The notes below the pieces were generated by a model. The model saw only the letters and a list, made by a program, of their open reading frames with translations, was not told the origin of the DNA and did not search any database. Below, in pieces: positions 6,036 through 6,473 of a DNA stretch of 6,473 nucleotides (positions within the stretch are counted from its first letter, which is position 1; each line of letters begins with the position of its first letter). The position numbers were made by a program, and so were the translations under genes. This DNA is from Nitrosomonadales bacterium (GTDB taxonomy: Bacteria > Pseudomonadota > Gammaproteobacteria > Burkholderiales > Nitrosomonadaceae), in the NCBI GenBank assembly GCA_004525885.1, contig SPBV01000101.1, positions 1 to 6,473 of the forward strand. Reading direction: 5' to 3'.

Positions 6036-6473
6036 TCATGTCCCAGCCTTGATGCGGAGCTGCGAAGCAACTAAAGGACGCACAAACTTGTCTGCATTAC
6101 CGCCAAGCAACGCAATTTCACGCACGATAGTTGCAGAAATAAACATATATTGCTCAGATGGAGTCATAAAGACAGTTTCAACATCGGGATGCATGCTGCG
6201 ATTCATGCCCGCCATCTGGAATTCGTATTCAAAGTCAGAAACTGCGCGCAGTCCACGCAAAATCACTCTGGCGTTTTGCTGTTGCAAGAATTCCATCAAT
6301 AATCCAGAAAATTTCATCACCTCTACATTGGGGCAATCTATTAACACCTCACGCGCCATTCTCACGCGCTCATCCAAGCTAAAGAATGGTTCTTTGCCGC
6401 TACTCGGAGCTACTGCCACCACCACTTGGTCGAATAAACTTGAGGCACGCCGAACCAGATCCTCGTGACCGCG
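6036..6473 (-). CDS. coaD: Phosphopantetheine adenylyltransferase (CoaD), N-terminus cut by window edge
   Basis: Catalyses the fourth step of coenzyme A synthesis: ATP plus 4'-phosphopantetheine to dephospho-CoA plus pyrophosphate. The reading frame is open to the right edge and begins RGHEDLVRRASSLFDQVVVA, so the GH of the nucleotidyltransferase (T/H)xGH motif is present. About 15 residues, including the usual YPGTFDP, lie outside the window. Seen: 145 codons with EERVRMA-like DERVRMAREVL, ARVILRGLRAVSDFEYEFQMAGMNR (the pantetheine/ATP-binding core) and FISATIVREIALLGG (the C-terminal ISSTxVR motif, here ISATIVR). The E. coli enzyme is 159 residues, so only the tip is missing. A GTG at 6423-6425 is internal, not the start. 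The ferredoxin gene follows after 15 nt. Confidence 0.96.
   Translation of the reverse strand, partial: RGHEDLVRRASSLFDQVVVAVAPSSGKEPFFSLDERVRMAREVLIDCPNVEVMKFSGLLMEFLQQQNARVILRGLRAVSDFEYEFQMAGMNRSMHPDVETVFMTPSEQYMFISATIVREIALLGGNADKFVRPLVASQLRIKAGT

Noticed and set aside
6049..6468. Open frame of 139 codons on the plus strand opposite coaD
   Set aside because: It is a shadow of the conserved coaD frame; its translation shows no family features and no ribosome site.
1..6473. A hidden novel system, mobile element, CRISPR array or RNA gene
   Set aside because: Nearly every base is covered by recognisable housekeeping or pilus genes, gaps are at most about 160 bp, and no tRNA-like folds, spaced repeats, transposase motifs or terminal inverted repeats were seen.

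Overview
This window looks like ordinary chromosomal DNA from a betaproteobacterium. The order Nitrosomonadales or a relative is my guess, not a demonstrated placement. The reasons are the atpI-B-E-F-H gene order, the pilT-pilU tandem divergent from a yggS gene, an Allochromatium-type 2[4Fe-4S] ferredoxin directly after coaD, and a fairly AT-rich base composition by eye. I see no mobile element, CRISPR array, tRNA, rRNA or defence cassette.

Layout. Positions 1-2511, minus strand: the front of the F1Fo ATP synthase operon. In transcription order this is atpI, atpB (a), atpE (c), atpF (b) and atpH (delta), with atpH cut by the left edge. A strong sigma70-like promoter (TTGACA, 17 bp, TAAAAT) precedes atpI, and a 15-bp palindrome lies further upstream. 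Positions 2678-4909, minus strand: two type IV pilus retraction ATPases, pilT then pilU. pilT is broken by a one-base frameshift near 4094, which separates the ATPase body from the C-terminal AIRNLIRE retraction motif. Positions 5060-5785, plus strand: yggS (PLP homeostasis protein), whose ATG is preceded by a small perfect hairpin. Positions 5775-6020, minus strand: a ferredoxin whose 3' end overlaps that of yggS by 11 bp. Positions 6036-6473, minus strand: coaD (phosphopantetheine adenylyltransferase), missing its first residues at the right edge.

How they work together: the atp genes encode the Fo sector and the start of F1, for ATP synthesis at the inner membrane. PilT and PilU power pilus retraction and twitching. 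YggS buffers pyridoxal phosphate, CoaD makes dephospho-CoA, and the ferredoxin is a small cytoplasmic electron carrier. I found no undescribed system. The points most worth checking are the pilT frameshift, the yggS leader hairpin, and the palindrome and repeated -35 region upstream of the atp operon.
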